A DNA stretch of 64,000 nt from Novosphingobium sp. 9U (GTDB taxonomy: Bacteria > Pseudomonadota > Alphaproteobacteria > Sphingomonadales > Sphingomonadaceae). A program made the translations under genes and the position numbers. The notes below the pieces were generated by a model that was not told where the DNA came from, did no database searches, and saw nothing but the letters and a program-made list of their open reading frames with translations. The DNA lies in contig NZ_LR732469.1 of the NCBI RefSeq assembly GCF_902506425.1, positions 2,761,519 through 2,825,518 of the forward strand, read 5' to 3'. Shown one piece after another: positions 49,427 to 58,523 of this stretch (positions are counted from its first letter, which is position 1; every line of letters begins with the position of its first letter).

Positions 49427-51892
49427 TCAAAGGGCGACGATGCCGCCGTCATCCTTGGTAATCGCGACGATCGCCGAACGCGGACGAACCGTGGAACCAA
49501 CGGATGTGCTGCCCTGCGAGTCGGGCCAGTGGCTCGACGGTGCCGCCGGAGTGCCCTCCTCGCCCGGATGCTGGATGCCGACGAACAGCGTGCGGCCGTC
49601 CGGCGTCATGTCGATGCCCGTGATCTCGCATTGGACGGGACCGACCAGGAAGCGACGCAGCGTCGCCGCGGTCGCGGCTGCGCCGGTAATGGTCGCCTGC
49701 GTGGCGGTGGCGCCGGTCGAGGCCCTGTTGGTGATCGTCTTGGCGCCGCCATCGCCGACGTTGCCCGGCAATGCTGCCAGCAGCATGCAGTTGGTGCGAT
49801 CGGTCAGTGCACCGTCGTCGGTCTCGATCCAGAGCACCGGCTTCACCTGGCCCGCCGGGTTGGTCGCACGCGAGAAGTAGAGGCCGTCGGGGCTGGAGAA
49901 GTCGTTGTCCGCCGTCAGCCCGGAGATGTTGACGTCCGCGTTCGAGTCCGCCGAGTCCGCGCCGAACAGGTAGATGTCCCAGCGGAACGTGGTGGCCGCC
50001 TGATCGTCGCCGGTCTCACGAAGGCGGATGATGTGGCCGTTCGGGTTGCCGTACTGTGCGCTGTTCGAGGGGCCCTTGGGATCGTTGTAGTGGCGCGGGT
50101 TGGCGGCATCGGTGCCGTTGAGCGGACGGCCGGCAGCGTTGTTGTTGGTGAGGGTCAGATAGACCTCGCCCGTGACCGGGTTGCCGGCCGTCCATTCGGG
50201 GCGATCCATTGGCGTGGCACCGACCGCATCCGCGGCGAGGCGGGCATTGATCAGCACGTCGGCCTGGTCGGCGAAGGTGTAGTTGGGGAGGTTCGGCACC
50301 TGGCCGAACATCAGCGGGAGCCATTGGCCCGAGCCGTCGGCATTGAACTTCGCCACATAGAGCGTACCGGCATCGAGGTACTTGTCGCCCATGGCCACGC
50401 GGTTGTTGGAAGCGCCGTCCGCCGCGGCAAAGGTCGCATTCGAGACGAACTTGTACAGGTACTCACGGCGCGAATCGTCGCCCATGTAGACGGCGAGCTT
50501 CTTGCCGGCGACCGCCTGCACAAACGCGCCCTCGTGGCCTAAGCGGCCGAGCGCCGTGCGCTTGCGCGGAGTCGAGGCGGGGTCGTAGGGATCGATCTCG
50601 ACCACCCAGCCGAACTGGTTGGGCTCGTTGCGGAAGTCCTGCGCCGCGCTATCGGCCTTCGCGCGCGCGTCCCAGCGGGTGTAGAGCGTATCGGTGGTCG
50701 CGACCGAGGACCAGGCGTAGTTGCCGGTCGTGCTGGTCACGCCATATCGCGACAGCGCGACCTGCTCCTTGGCACTGCGCTGGGTGGTGTCGGCGCCCGC
50801 GCCCGAGGCGTCGCGGCGGAAGTAGCCCGCCCAGTTCTCTTCGCAGGTCAGGTTGGTGGCCCAGGGCGTGATGCCGTTGGCGCAGTTGTTGATCGTGCCG
50901 CGCCCCTTGGTGCCGTCAGCCGAGAAGAGGGTCACCAGCTGTGCATTGCCGGCCGCCGGACCGCTGAACTGCATGGCCGTTGCGGGCGTGACGCGGCGGT
51001 TGAACGTGCTGGTCGCGACATAGCTCCACTTGCGACTGCCGGCGTCGGTGTACTCGGAAACGCTGACGCGGTGCGCCATCATCTCCTTGAGCACCTCGGC
51101 CTCCGGACGCGGACCGCTGGTGACGTTGGTCGGACCGTTCGGGTGCAAGTACTGCACGTTCAGGTTCTCATGGTTCTGCACCATCAAGCCGCGCGTGCTG
51201 CTGTTGTCGTCACGCGCGCCGGCGGCGCTCAGGCCGAAGAAGTGCAGCGCGTCGCCATGGTCGCCGATGCGCTTGTCGAAGTCGGTGTCGGTGCCGTTGT
51301 TGGCATAGGCCGAGACGCCGCTGGCAAGCGGATCGCCCAGGCGCGTCATCACGGTAACCGTGTAGCCGGCCGGAACGGTCACGACATCGTTGAGGTTCTT
51401 GGGCACGGCCGCGAAGCCGAGCACGGCGGGGTTGACGCGCACGGTGCTGGTACCGGTGGCGGTGCCGCCACGCTGAGCTGGCGCCGAGTAGGTGAAGATC
51501 AAGTCGCTCGCCGCGCCGACTGCGGGCGCGATGAAGGTGGCCGTGGTCGCGTTAACCGTGGTCAGCGTCACCGCCGGGCCGCTGGTCTGCGTCCAGGTGC
51601 CCGGGAGCACGTCCGCCGCCACCGTGGTCGTCAGGGTGACGACGCGTCCGGCGCTGGTGGCTGCGACGCTGCCGGGCGTCACGGTCGGGCCCTGGTCCAC
51701 ATCGTCGCTGCCACCGCAAGCCGAGAGCATGGTGGTGCCGAACAGCGCCATGCCGGTCGCGCCCAGGCCGCCCATCAGCGCCTTGCGGCGCGAGTACCGC
51801 TCGGCCGCGAGGCTTTCAAGCGAAGGAACCAGGCTCTGGTTGGTGTCGACGTCACCGTCTGTGTAGCCGGTGATCAGGTAACGCTCGGTCAT
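49427..51892 (-). CDS. phoX: PhoX-type (DUF839) alkaline phosphatase, Tat-exported probable lipoprotein
   Basis: The 821-residue protein has a twin-arginine motif (YSRRKALMGGLGATGMALFG) ending in a lipobox-like LSAC (Cys59), so it is probably exported folded and lipid-anchored. About residues 65-155 form an Ig/cadherin-like domain. The rest is a PhoX beta-propeller with LMVQNHENLN, TCEENWAGYFRRD, EIDPYDPASTPRKRTALGR and FSSPDGLYFSRA, the segments binding calcium and iron in this family. It should release phosphate from organic phosphates in the periplasm or at the surface. GGGGGAC precedes the ATG, and a putative Pho box lies upstream. Confidence 0.9.
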   Translation of the reverse strand: MTERYLITGYTDGDVDTNQSLVPSLESLAAERYSRRKALMGGLGATGMALFGTTMLSACGGSDDVDQGPTVTPGSVAATSAGRVVTLTTTVAADVLPGTWTQTSGPAVTLTTVNATTATFIAPAVGAASDLIFTYSAPAQRGGTATGTSTVRVNPAVLGFAAVPKNLNDVVTVPAGYTVTVMTRLGDPLASGVSAYANNGTDTDFDKRIGDHGDALHFFGLSAAGARDDNSSTRGLMVQNHENLNVQYLHPNGPTNVTSGPRPEAEVLKEMMAHRVSVSEYTDAGSRKWSYVATSTFNRRVTPATAMQFSGPAAGNAQLVTLFSADGTKGRGTINNCANGITPWATNLTCEENWAGYFRRDASGAGADTTQRSAKEQVALSRYGVTSTTGNYAWSSVATTDTLYTRWDARAKADSAAQDFRNEPNQFGWVVEIDPYDPASTPRKRTALGRLGHEGAFVQAVAGKKLAVYMGDDSRREYLYKFVSNATFAAADGASNNRVAMGDKYLDAGTLYVAKFNADGSGQWLPLMFGQVPNLPNYTFADQADVLINARLAADAVGATPMDRPEWTAGNPVTGEVYLTLTNNNAAGRPLNGTDAANPRHYNDPKGPSNSAQYGNPNGHIIRLRETGDDQAATTFRWDIYLFGADSADSNADVNISGLTADNDFSSPDGLYFSRATNPAGQVKPVLWIETDDGALTDRTNCMLLAALPGNVGDGGAKTITNRASTGATATQATITGAAATAATLRRFLVGPVQCEITGIDMTPDGRTLFVGIQHPGEEGTPAAPSSHWPDSQGSTSVGSTVRPRSAIVAITKDDGGIVAL

Positions 51893-51940
51893 GGTGTCCC
51901 CCTTCTGGTGATCTGGGGGCGGAGTCTTATGGCCGGTCCA

Positions 51941-51968
51941 TGACAGGATTGCGCAGTTGCCGTGACAG
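51941..51968 (-). promoter_or_regulatory. Putative Pho box upstream of phoX
   Basis: On the minus strand CTGTCA occurs twice with starts exactly 22 bases apart (TGACAG at 51963-51968 and 51941-51946 on the plus strand), two helical turns as expected for PhoB repeats, about 50-75 bases before the phoX start. The central 11-base repeat is poorly conserved. The gene's function supports the call. Confidence 0.45.
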
Positions 51969-52003
51969 TTCCGCGTCAGCGCGACGCGCGACGGGGCGAG
52001 AGC

Positions 52004-52714
52004 TCAGGACGATGGATAGATGCCGGATAGCACCCGATCGAAGTGCCGCTTAACCATGTGGTTGCAAGTGCAGGCTCTTTGTTCGAGCTTTGCGGCGTCC
52101 ATGATCTCGATCCCGCCTCTACGAGTGCGGACCAGGCCATCGGCCTTGAAGCGCTGGACCACCCGGCTGGCATAACTGCGGCCGATGCCCATCATCGAGG
52201 CGAGCTGCTCCTGCGTCATCGTGATGTCGTTGCGGCCGATCCGATCGATTGCGGCGATCAACCACTTGGCGGCGCGCTGCTCGATCGTGTGGATGGCGTT
52301 GCACGCGATTGACTGGAATACCTGCGCCATCAGGCAATCGGCATATCGCGAGAAGAGGGAGCGCAACGCGGGCGAGGCTTCCTTGGCGCGATCGAGGTCG
52401 CTGGCCAGAATGCGATAGAACTGCCCACCCTGCATCACGCTCGACCGCGCATAGGCCGGCGCCGCGCCCTGGCTGATGATCCCACCCAGCGCGCCCTCGC
52501 GCCCGACCATCAATGTTTCCACGACGACGCCACTGTCGAGCAGGACGAAGAACGACGCGATCGCGCCACCGCGCGGAAAATAGCAGTAGTCGACGCTTTC
52601 TCCCGGATCGTAGAGGATCTTGCCCGTTTCCAGCCGAACTTCGGCGAGGCGCGGCGCCAGCAGCTCCCGATCTTGCGGCCGCAGCGTGTCCAGCAGTTCA
52701 CTGCGTTCCGACAT
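52004..52714 (-). CDS. Crp/Fnr family transcriptional regulator
   Basis: The 236-residue protein has a cyclic-nucleotide-binding-type domain (FPRGGAIASFFVLLDSGVVV with ETLMVGREGALGG) followed by a winged helix with the recognition region LASMMGIGRSYASRVVQRF. The FNR iron-sulfur cysteines are absent from the N-terminus; CTC near the C-terminus is of unknown meaning. Such regulators without Fe-S ligands are abundant in sphingomonads. The start at 52714 is chosen for the GGAG six bases upstream. Lies directly upstream of phoX on the same strand but separated by its own terminator-free 111 bases. Confidence 0.85.
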   Translation of the reverse strand: MSERSELLDTLRPQDRELLAPRLAEVRLETGKILYDPGESVDYCYFPRGGAIASFFVLLDSGVVVETLMVGREGALGGIISQGAAPAYARSSVMQGGQFYRILASDLDRAKEASPALRSLFSRYADCLMAQVFQSIACNAIHTIEQRAAKWLIAAIDRIGRNDITMTQEQLASMMGIGRSYASRVVQRFKADGLVRTRRGGIEIMDAAKLEQRACTCNHMVKRHFDRVLSGIYPSS

Positions 52715-52967
52715 CGGCATCTCCGCAAGGCCCACGCGACGTCGGCCGGGATCAAAGGGACTGTGACAAGAAACGGAGGCTTCACCACGAAGTTCCTTCA
52801 TGTGCGCACTTGTGAACAGATCGCGCTGCTTGTTCGTGTTAGGTCGCTTTCAGCGCTGCCCCGGGACGGCGCTGCAGGATGATCCGGTCCCGTGTGATGC
52901 GGCTCAATTCATTGGACAAGGCTGCTTCTTAACTCATATGAAGTCGCCGGAGATTTAGTCGCTTAAC

Positions 52968-53519
52968 ATGCAATCGCTTCTTACCCATCTGCGGGAGGCT
53001 ACGTCTGCCTCGCACGAGTTGCTCGACGCAGCGTTCGGTTCTCTCGATATGGCTGACCGTGCCGACTACGTGCGCTTCCTCAGCGGCCACGCTATCGGTT
53101 TGGCGCCGCTGTTCGGCTCGTTCCAGGCCTTCGCGGAGCAAGACCTCGGCATGGCTTGCCCTGATTACCCCGAGATGCTGCGCCAGGACTTGGCAGCCTT
53201 AGGCGTGGACAGTGCGCGGTTACCTCAGGTCGCCGCCTCGGGTGGCCTCACTCGTTTGGCGACCGGCTACGTCATCGCCGGTTCGCGACTGGGGCTCACC
53301 ATGATCCGCCGCCAGGGCTACTGGGGCGCCGCACACGCGCTGCCGTCTGCTTACATGGAGGACGAGCGCGGGCTGGCGATCTGGAAGGAAGCCGCAAGCC
53401 TGATGAAGCAGCGCGACCTTGGCGACCTTGAGGCGCAAGCTGAGCGAGACGCCGCCGTTGCCACGTTCGACACATTCCGCGCGGCGTTTGTCGCCAGCGC
53501 GACGGCAGACGTACGCTAG
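52968..53519 (+). CDS. bphO: Biliverdin-producing heme oxygenase
   Basis: The 183-residue all-helical protein opens heme to biliverdin, iron and CO. The proximal histidine is in ATSASHELLDAAFGSLD (about His16), and the distal helix glycine-rich segment corresponds to TGYVIAGSRLGLTMI. Length and motif order match bacterial heme oxygenases linked to phytochromes. It ends five bases before the phytochrome gene, so it very probably supplies that protein's chromophore. No clear Shine-Dalgarno sequence is visible before the ATG. Confidence 0.9.
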   Translation: MQSLLTHLREATSASHELLDAAFGSLDMADRADYVRFLSGHAIGLAPLFGSFQAFAEQDLGMACPDYPEMLRQDLAALGVDSARLPQVAASGGLTRLATGYVIAGSRLGLTMIRRQGYWGAAHALPSAYMEDERGLAIWKEAASLMKQRDLGDLEAQAERDAAVATFDTFRAAFVASATADVR

Positions 53520-53524
53520 GCACA

Positions 53525-56086
53525 ATGGCCGACGCTTCGCATCAGGTCGATCTCTCGACCTGCGACCTTGAGCCGATCCACATCATCGGCCGGATTCAGA
53601 GCTTCGGCTGGCTGATCTCGTTCTCGCACGACTGGATCATCAATCACGTCTCGACCAACAGCGCCGAAATCTTCGGGACTCCGCCGGAGGACATGATCGG
53701 CCGCGCCGCGACCGAGTTCATCGCGCCGAGCGCGCTGCACGACATCCGTACCCGGCTCCAGATCCTGGGCACCGCCGACGCCGTGGAGCGCATGTTCGGC
53801 CTCGAACTGATCGACGGGACCCGCAACTTCGATGTCGCGCTGCACGCCTCCGGACAGTCGTTCGTGCTGGAGATCGAGGAAAGCGAAGGTGGCCGTCGCC
53901 GCGACTATGTGAGCTACGTGCGGCCGATGATCGATCGGATGCGCAATTCGGCCACCATCGAGCAACTCTGCGCCAGCGCAGCGCGGCACTTGCGCGGTTT
54001 GACCGGTTTCGACCGAGTTATGGTCTACCGCTTCGAAGGCTCGGGCGCCGGCGAAGTCATTGCCGAAAGCCTGAACGGCTCGGTCGATAGCTTCCACGGG
54101 CTGCATTTCCCCGCGTCCGACATCCCGGCACAGGCGCGTCGGCTCTATTCGCGCAACATCCTGCGGATCATCTCGGACGTCGATGATCCCACGGTCCCGA
54201 TCATTCCGACCACCGGCCCGAACGGCGATCCGCTCGACCTGTCGATGAGCGGACTGCGCGCGGTCTCGCCGATCCACATCGAGTACCTGCGCAACATGGG
54301 TGTAAAGGCGTCCATGTCGGTCTCGATCATGCGCCGCGGCAAGCTGTGGGGGCTGATGGCCTGCCACCACTACTCGCCGCTGCGCCTATCCTACTCGGTG
54401 CGCACCGCGGCAGAACTGTTCGGCGAGTTCTTCTCCTACCTCCTTGACCAGAAGGAGAGCGACACCGCATTCGACAAGCGCGGCGCGTCCATGCGCCTCC
54501 ATGACGAGATCATGGCCCGCGTTGCCGGCGGGGATTCGCTGATCGCCGCGTTCGACGATTTTGCGGACTCGATCGGCAAGGTCATCCCCTTCGATGGCGT
54601 AGTCGGCTGGGTCGACGGTCAGTTCATGTCGCGCGGCGAGACGCCCACGGAGGCGGAGTTCGCCGGGCTTGCCCGGTTCCTCAACACCGCGGGTGCACGC
54701 ATGGTCTGGTCGAGCGAGAACCTCTCGCAGGTCTACGAACCGGCCAAGGCTTTTGCAGAGCGTGCGGCCGGCATCCTCGCCCTCCCGGTGTCCCGCACCC
54801 CGCGTGACTACATGGTCCTGTTCCGCAAGGAGCAGCTGAAAGAGGTGTTCTGGGCCGGCAACCCGGAGAAGAAGATCGAACTGGGGCCGAACGGGCCGCG
54901 CCTGACGCCGCGCAAGAGCTTCGAGTTGTGGAAGGAAGAACGCCGCGGTTACGCGCGCGCCTGGACCACTGACGAGATCGCCGCGGCGGAAGCCTTGCGT
55001 ATCACTCTTCTCGAGGTTGTCCTCCGCCTCGCCGATGCAGCCAACGTGGAGCGCGAACAGGCGAACAAGCAGCAGGACATGCTGATCGCGGAACTGAACC
55101 ACCGCGTGCGCAACATCCTCAACCTGATCCGCGGGCTGGTCACGCAGTCCAAGGAAGGCGCCGAGACGATCGACCAGTTCGCCGAGATCATCGGTAGCCG
55201 CATCCATGCTCTGGCACGTGCGCACGATCAGGTGACGCAGACCGATTGGTCGCCCTCCTCGCTCTACAATCTGATCCGCACCGAGGCGGCCGCCTACGCC
55301 AGCCACAGCGCGGATCGCGTGCGGATCGAAGGGCCCGATGCGATGATCGCGCCCGGCGCCTTCACCACGCTTGCGCTGGTCATCCACGAGATGATGACCA
55401 ACTCGTGCAAGTACGGCGCGCTGTCCGATTCGCGTGGGCGCTTGGTGATCACCATCAGCGCGGGCGACGATCGCTCGCTGGAGATCGATTGGCACGAGCG
55501 CGATGGGCCCGCGGTCACCGCGCCGACCCGGCGTGGCTTCGGCTCGACCATCATCGAGCGCACCATTCCCCATGAACTGGGCGGTGCGGCCACGGTGGAC
55601 TACCCGCCTGAGGGCTTGCGCGCCGTATTCGTGCTCCCGGCCGAGCACATTTCCACTTACGATACGCCCATGCCCTCGCCGCACGAGGCGCCGGTCGTGA
55701 CCGGCAACGTGCGCGAAAGCGCGCCCGAGCTATTCTCGGCCAGCGCGCTGATCGTCGAGGATAACGTGATCATCGCCATGGAGGCCGAGGATGTACTGCG
55801 CGGCCTGGGCTTTGCCGATTGCCAGATCGTCGGCTCGGTGCGCGCGGCTCTGGCGCTGCTCGACACTGCGACCGTGAGCTTCGCCATGCTCGACGTGAAC
55901 CTGGGTAAGGAGACCAGCGAGGACATCGCCGCAGCCCTGCACGCGCGCGGCATCCCTTTCATCTTCGCCAGCGGCTATGGCGACAGGTCGTTCACCACGA
56001 CGCGATATGATGGCGTGCCGGTGATCACCAAGCCCTACTCCGAGCGGGACGTCCGCGCCGCAATCGCAAGGCTGAAGCACGGCTGA
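53525..56086 (+). CDS. bphP: Bacteriophytochrome hybrid HWE histidine kinase with C-terminal receiver
   Basis: The 853-residue photoreceptor has PAS-GAF-PHY-HWE kinase-receiver order. The biliverdin-binding Cys13 is in STCDLEPIHIIGRIQSFG; the usual PHG after IQ is SFG here. The GAF domain has FPASDIPAQARRLYSRN and SPIHIEYLRNMG with GLMACHHYSP, and the PHY tongue has TPRKSFELW. The kinase is of HWE/HisKA_2 type with His526 in AELNHRVRNILNLIRGLV. The C-terminal receiver has the phospho-acceptor Asp790 in AMLDVNLG and a FASGYG segment. It forms an operon with heme oxygenase. Output is inferred to enter the PhyR general stress pathway. Confidence 0.93.
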   Translation: MADASHQVDLSTCDLEPIHIIGRIQSFGWLISFSHDWIINHVSTNSAEIFGTPPEDMIGRAATEFIAPSALHDIRTRLQILGTADAVERMFGLELIDGTRNFDVALHASGQSFVLEIEESEGGRRRDYVSYVRPMIDRMRNSATIEQLCASAARHLRGLTGFDRVMVYRFEGSGAGEVIAESLNGSVDSFHGLHFPASDIPAQARRLYSRNILRIISDVDDPTVPIIPTTGPNGDPLDLSMSGLRAVSPIHIEYLRNMGVKASMSVSIMRRGKLWGLMACHHYSPLRLSYSVRTAAELFGEFFSYLLDQKESDTAFDKRGASMRLHDEIMARVAGGDSLIAAFDDFADSIGKVIPFDGVVGWVDGQFMSRGETPTEAEFAGLARFLNTAGARMVWSSENLSQVYEPAKAFAERAAGILALPVSRTPRDYMVLFRKEQLKEVFWAGNPEKKIELGPNGPRLTPRKSFELWKEERRGYARAWTTDEIAAAEALRITLLEVVLRLADAANVEREQANKQQDMLIAELNHRVRNILNLIRGLVTQSKEGAETIDQFAEIIGSRIHALARAHDQVTQTDWSPSSLYNLIRTEAAAYASHSADRVRIEGPDAMIAPGAFTTLALVIHEMMTNSCKYGALSDSRGRLVITISAGDDRSLEIDWHERDGPAVTAPTRRGFGSTIIERTIPHELGGAATVDYPPEGLRAVFVLPAEHISTYDTPMPSPHEAPVVTGNVRESAPELFSASALIVEDNVIIAMEAEDVLRGLGFADCQIVGSVRAALALLDTATVSFAMLDVNLGKETSEDIAAALHARGIPFIFASGYGDRSFTTTRYDGVPVITKPYSERDVRAAIARLKHG

Positions 56087-56108
56087 GCCCCCGCGCTGAA
56101 CCTTCGGA

Positions 56109-57092
56109 CTAAGCCTTCAACTCCTCCAGGAAGTCGATCAGTCCACGCTCCTCGCTCGACAGCCACTGCGTCGTGCGCGGCAGCTTGTCGGGTAGCAAGG
56201 GAGCGTCCTCGCCCCCCTTCACGGCCGCGACCACGGCGGGGTGCACGTAGGACTTGCGCGCGATCGAGGGCGTGTTGCCGAGACGGTCCGAGACTTCGGT
56301 CATCAGCGCCTTGAGCGAGATGCCGGGTTCTTCCACGAGGCGGCCGAATGCGAACGAACTCGCCGCCCAGGTTCGGAAGTGCTTGGCGGTGAAGGCATCA
56401 CCCATGGTCTCATGGATGTACTCGTTAACGTCGTGACTGTGCACCGGAGCGGGGGCGCCGTCGTCGTCGATATACTGGAACAAGTGCTGGCCGGGCAGGT
56501 CCTGCATCACCCGCACGCAACGCACCAGTTTCTTGTCGTCGCAATCGATCTCGTGCATCTTGCCCGACTTGCCGCGGAAGCGCAGCCGCAGCATGCCGCG
56601 GTCGATCTTGGCATGACGATTGCGCAGAGTGGTCGCGCCGAAGCTCTTGTTTTCCTTGGCATACTGCTCGTTGCCGACGCGGATGGCGCCGGTGTCCAGC
56701 AGCGCCACGATGGACGCGATCGCCCGCTCGCGCGTCAGCTTGCGGGATGCGAGATCCTCCTCCACCCGCTTGCGAATGGCCGGCAGCTTGCGCCCGAACT
56801 GCGAGCACAAGTCGAACTTGGCGGCCTCGCGCTCCTCGCGCCAGTTCGGGTGGTAGCGGTACTGCCTGCGACCGCGTGCATCGTAGCCAATCGCCAGCAG
56901 GTGCGCGTCAGGATCGGCGCAGTACCAGCAATTCTCATAGGCGGGCGGCAGGGCGATCTTGTTCAGCCGGTCGATCTCGTCGCGATCGGTGATGCGCCCG
57001 CCGTCGGGGTCGAAATAGCCCCACTTGTCGCCGCGGACCTTGCGCCGGGTGATGCCCGGTTCGGTATGATCGACGAAGCGCAACTGGGCCAT
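56109..57092 (-). CDS. DNA topoisomerase IB
   Basis: The 327-residue poxvirus-like type IB enzyme relaxes supercoils through a 3'-phosphotyrosine. The catalytic tyrosine is Tyr282 in ARKSYVHPAVV, with the arginine and lysine residues in ALLDTGAIRVGNEQYAKENK and KHFRTWAASSFAFG. It starts MAQLRFVDHTEPGITRRKVR. Bacterial members of this family cluster with DNA repair genes. Transcription is divergent from the radical SAM gene over a 127-base region. Confidence 0.93.
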   Translation of the reverse strand: MAQLRFVDHTEPGITRRKVRGDKWGYFDPDGGRITDRDEIDRLNKIALPPAYENCWYCADPDAHLLAIGYDARGRRQYRYHPNWREEREAAKFDLCSQFGRKLPAIRKRVEEDLASRKLTRERAIASIVALLDTGAIRVGNEQYAKENKSFGATTLRNRHAKIDRGMLRLRFRGKSGKMHEIDCDDKKLVRCVRVMQDLPGQHLFQYIDDDGAPAPVHSHDVNEYIHETMGDAFTAKHFRTWAASSFAFGRLVEEPGISLKALMTEVSDRLGNTPSIARKSYVHPAVVAAVKGGEDAPLLPDKLPRTTQWLSSEERGLIDFLEELKA

Positions 57093-57180
57093 GTCTTGCG
57101 TTTAACTTTCTGAGTTTGCGCCCTCAACGCACGAGCGAGAGGTAAGTTTTCGCGAGCCCGTGCCAGCCCTGCACCAAAGG

Positions 57181-57194
57181 GCACTCGCGAGTGC
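57181..57194. promoter_or_regulatory. 14-bp perfect palindrome (operator candidate)
   Basis: GCACTCGCGAGTGC is a perfect palindrome nine bases upstream of the LexA-type box, in the divergent promoter region of the topoisomerase IB and radical SAM genes. It might bind a dimeric regulator. Function is inferred. Confidence 0.35.
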
Positions 57195-57202
57195 ACCTTC
57201 GC

Positions 57203-57217
57203 GAACATACATGGAAC
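57203..57217. promoter_or_regulatory. Putative LexA (SOS) box, GAAC-N7-GAAC
   Basis: GAAC at 57203-57206 and GAAC at 57214-57217 are separated by seven bases, the direct-repeat LexA operator of alphaproteobacteria (GTTC-N7-GTTC on the other strand). It lies immediately before the radical SAM start codons and could also reach the divergent topoisomerase gene. Confidence 0.5.
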
Positions 57218-57219
57218 GC

Positions 57220-58458
57220 ATGGCCCGTATGTCACTCAAGGATAAGCTCGAAGTGCTGGCCGATGCGGCCAAGTACGATGCCTCCTGCGCGTCATCGGGC
57301 ACGTCCAAGCGCGACAGTCAGAAGGGCGGCATCGGCTCGACCGAGGGCATGGGTATCTGCCACGCCTATGCGCCGGACGGACGCTGCATCTCACTGCTCA
57401 AGATCCTGCTGACGAACTACTGCCAGTTCGATTGCCACTACTGCATCAACCGCAAGAGCTCGTCGGTGCGGCGGGCGGCGTTCACCGTGCAGGAGGTCGT
57501 GGACCTCACGATCGGCTTTTACCGGCGCAACTATATCGAGGGCCTGTTCCTCTCCTCGGGCATCATCCGCAGTCCCGATCACACGATGGAGCAGCTGGTG
57601 GAAGTCGCGCGCAAGCTGCGCGAGGAGCATGGCTTCAAGGGCTACATCCACCTCAAGACCATCCCCGACGCCGATCCGGAGATCGTTGCGCAGGCGGGAC
57701 TCTGGGCTGACCGCGTCTCGATCAACATTGAGCTGCCGACCAGCAGCGCCCTCACCCGCCTGGCGCCGGACAAATCCGAGCAGCGCATCACCAGCGCCAT
57801 GGGTGACATGAAGGACGCGATCGTCGAGGCCAAGGACGCCTCGCGCAAGTTCAAGTCGGCGCCGCGTTTCGCACCGGCGGGGCAGTCGACGCAGATGATC
57901 GTGGGCGCCGATGCCGCGACGGATGTGCAGATCATCGATCGCGCATCTTCGCTGTACCAAGGGTACGGCATGCGGCGGGTCTACTACTCCGCTTTCTCTC
58001 CGATCCCCGACGCCAGTGCCGTGCTTCCGCTGAAGCGGCCACCGCTGATGCGTGAGCATCGGCTGTATCAGTCCGACTGGCTGTTGCGGTTCTACGGCTA
58101 CGAGCCATTCGACATTCGTGACGCTTCCGACAACGGCATGTTGCCCCTCGACATCGATCCGAAACTCGCTTGGGCGCTCAAATTCCGTGACGCATTTCCG
58201 GTCGACGTGAACAGTGCAGAGCGCGAGCGGCTGCTTCGTGTGCCAGGTTTGGGCGTGAAGGCCGTCAAGACCATCCTGGCGACCCGGCGCTATCGCAAGC
58301 TGCGGCTCGATGACGTGGGACGCCTGACGCAGTCGATCGCCAAGGTTCGTCCGTTCATTGTCACTCTGGATTGGCGTCCGACCGTGCTCACCGATCGCAG
58401 CGACCTCCGCCGCCTGCTCGCGCCTCCGCAGGAGCAGCTGGAGCTGTTCGCCGCTTGA
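57220..58458 (+). CDS. DNA modification/repair-linked radical SAM protein (rSAM_link_UDG)
   Basis: The 412-residue radical SAM enzyme has the [4Fe-4S] motif CQFDCHYC (Cys68, Cys72, Cys75) preceded by ISLLKILLTNY. The N-terminal KLEVLADAAKYDASCASSG and the region DGRCISLLK are typical of the TIGR family linked to uracil-DNA glycosylases. A helix-hairpin-helix near the C-terminus (RVPGLGVKAVKTILATRRYR) suggests DNA binding. The reaction is unknown. ATGs at 57211, 57220 and 57229 are in frame; I take 57220 because GGA lies five bases before it and the LexA-type box would otherwise be within the coding region. 57229 is equally good. Confidence 0.88.
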   Translation: MARMSLKDKLEVLADAAKYDASCASSGTSKRDSQKGGIGSTEGMGICHAYAPDGRCISLLKILLTNYCQFDCHYCINRKSSSVRRAAFTVQEVVDLTIGFYRRNYIEGLFLSSGIIRSPDHTMEQLVEVARKLREEHGFKGYIHLKTIPDADPEIVAQAGLWADRVSINIELPTSSALTRLAPDKSEQRITSAMGDMKDAIVEAKDASRKFKSAPRFAPAGQSTQMIVGADAATDVQIIDRASSLYQGYGMRRVYYSAFSPIPDASAVLPLKRPPLMREHRLYQSDWLLRFYGYEPFDIRDASDNGMLPLDIDPKLAWALKFRDAFPVDVNSAERERLLRVPGLGVKAVKTILATRRYRKLRLDDVGRLTQSIAKVRPFIVTLDWRPTVLTDRSDLRRLLAPPQEQLELFAA

Positions 58459-58473
58459 GAATCGTTCGCGACA

Positions 58474-58499
58474 GAAACTGATTCGCCCGGCGGCCCGTT
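58474..58499 (+). promoter_or_regulatory. Weak EcfG-type promoter candidate before the hemerythrin gene
   Basis: GAAAC at 58474-58478 and CGTT at 58496-58499 are 17 bases apart; the consensus is GGAAC-N16/17-CGTT, so one -35 base differs. It is 25 bases upstream of the hemerythrin ATG and would produce a short leader. Confidence 0.35.
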
Positions 58500-58523
58500 G
58501 TGCCGGCAACAAGGAGACGCAAC

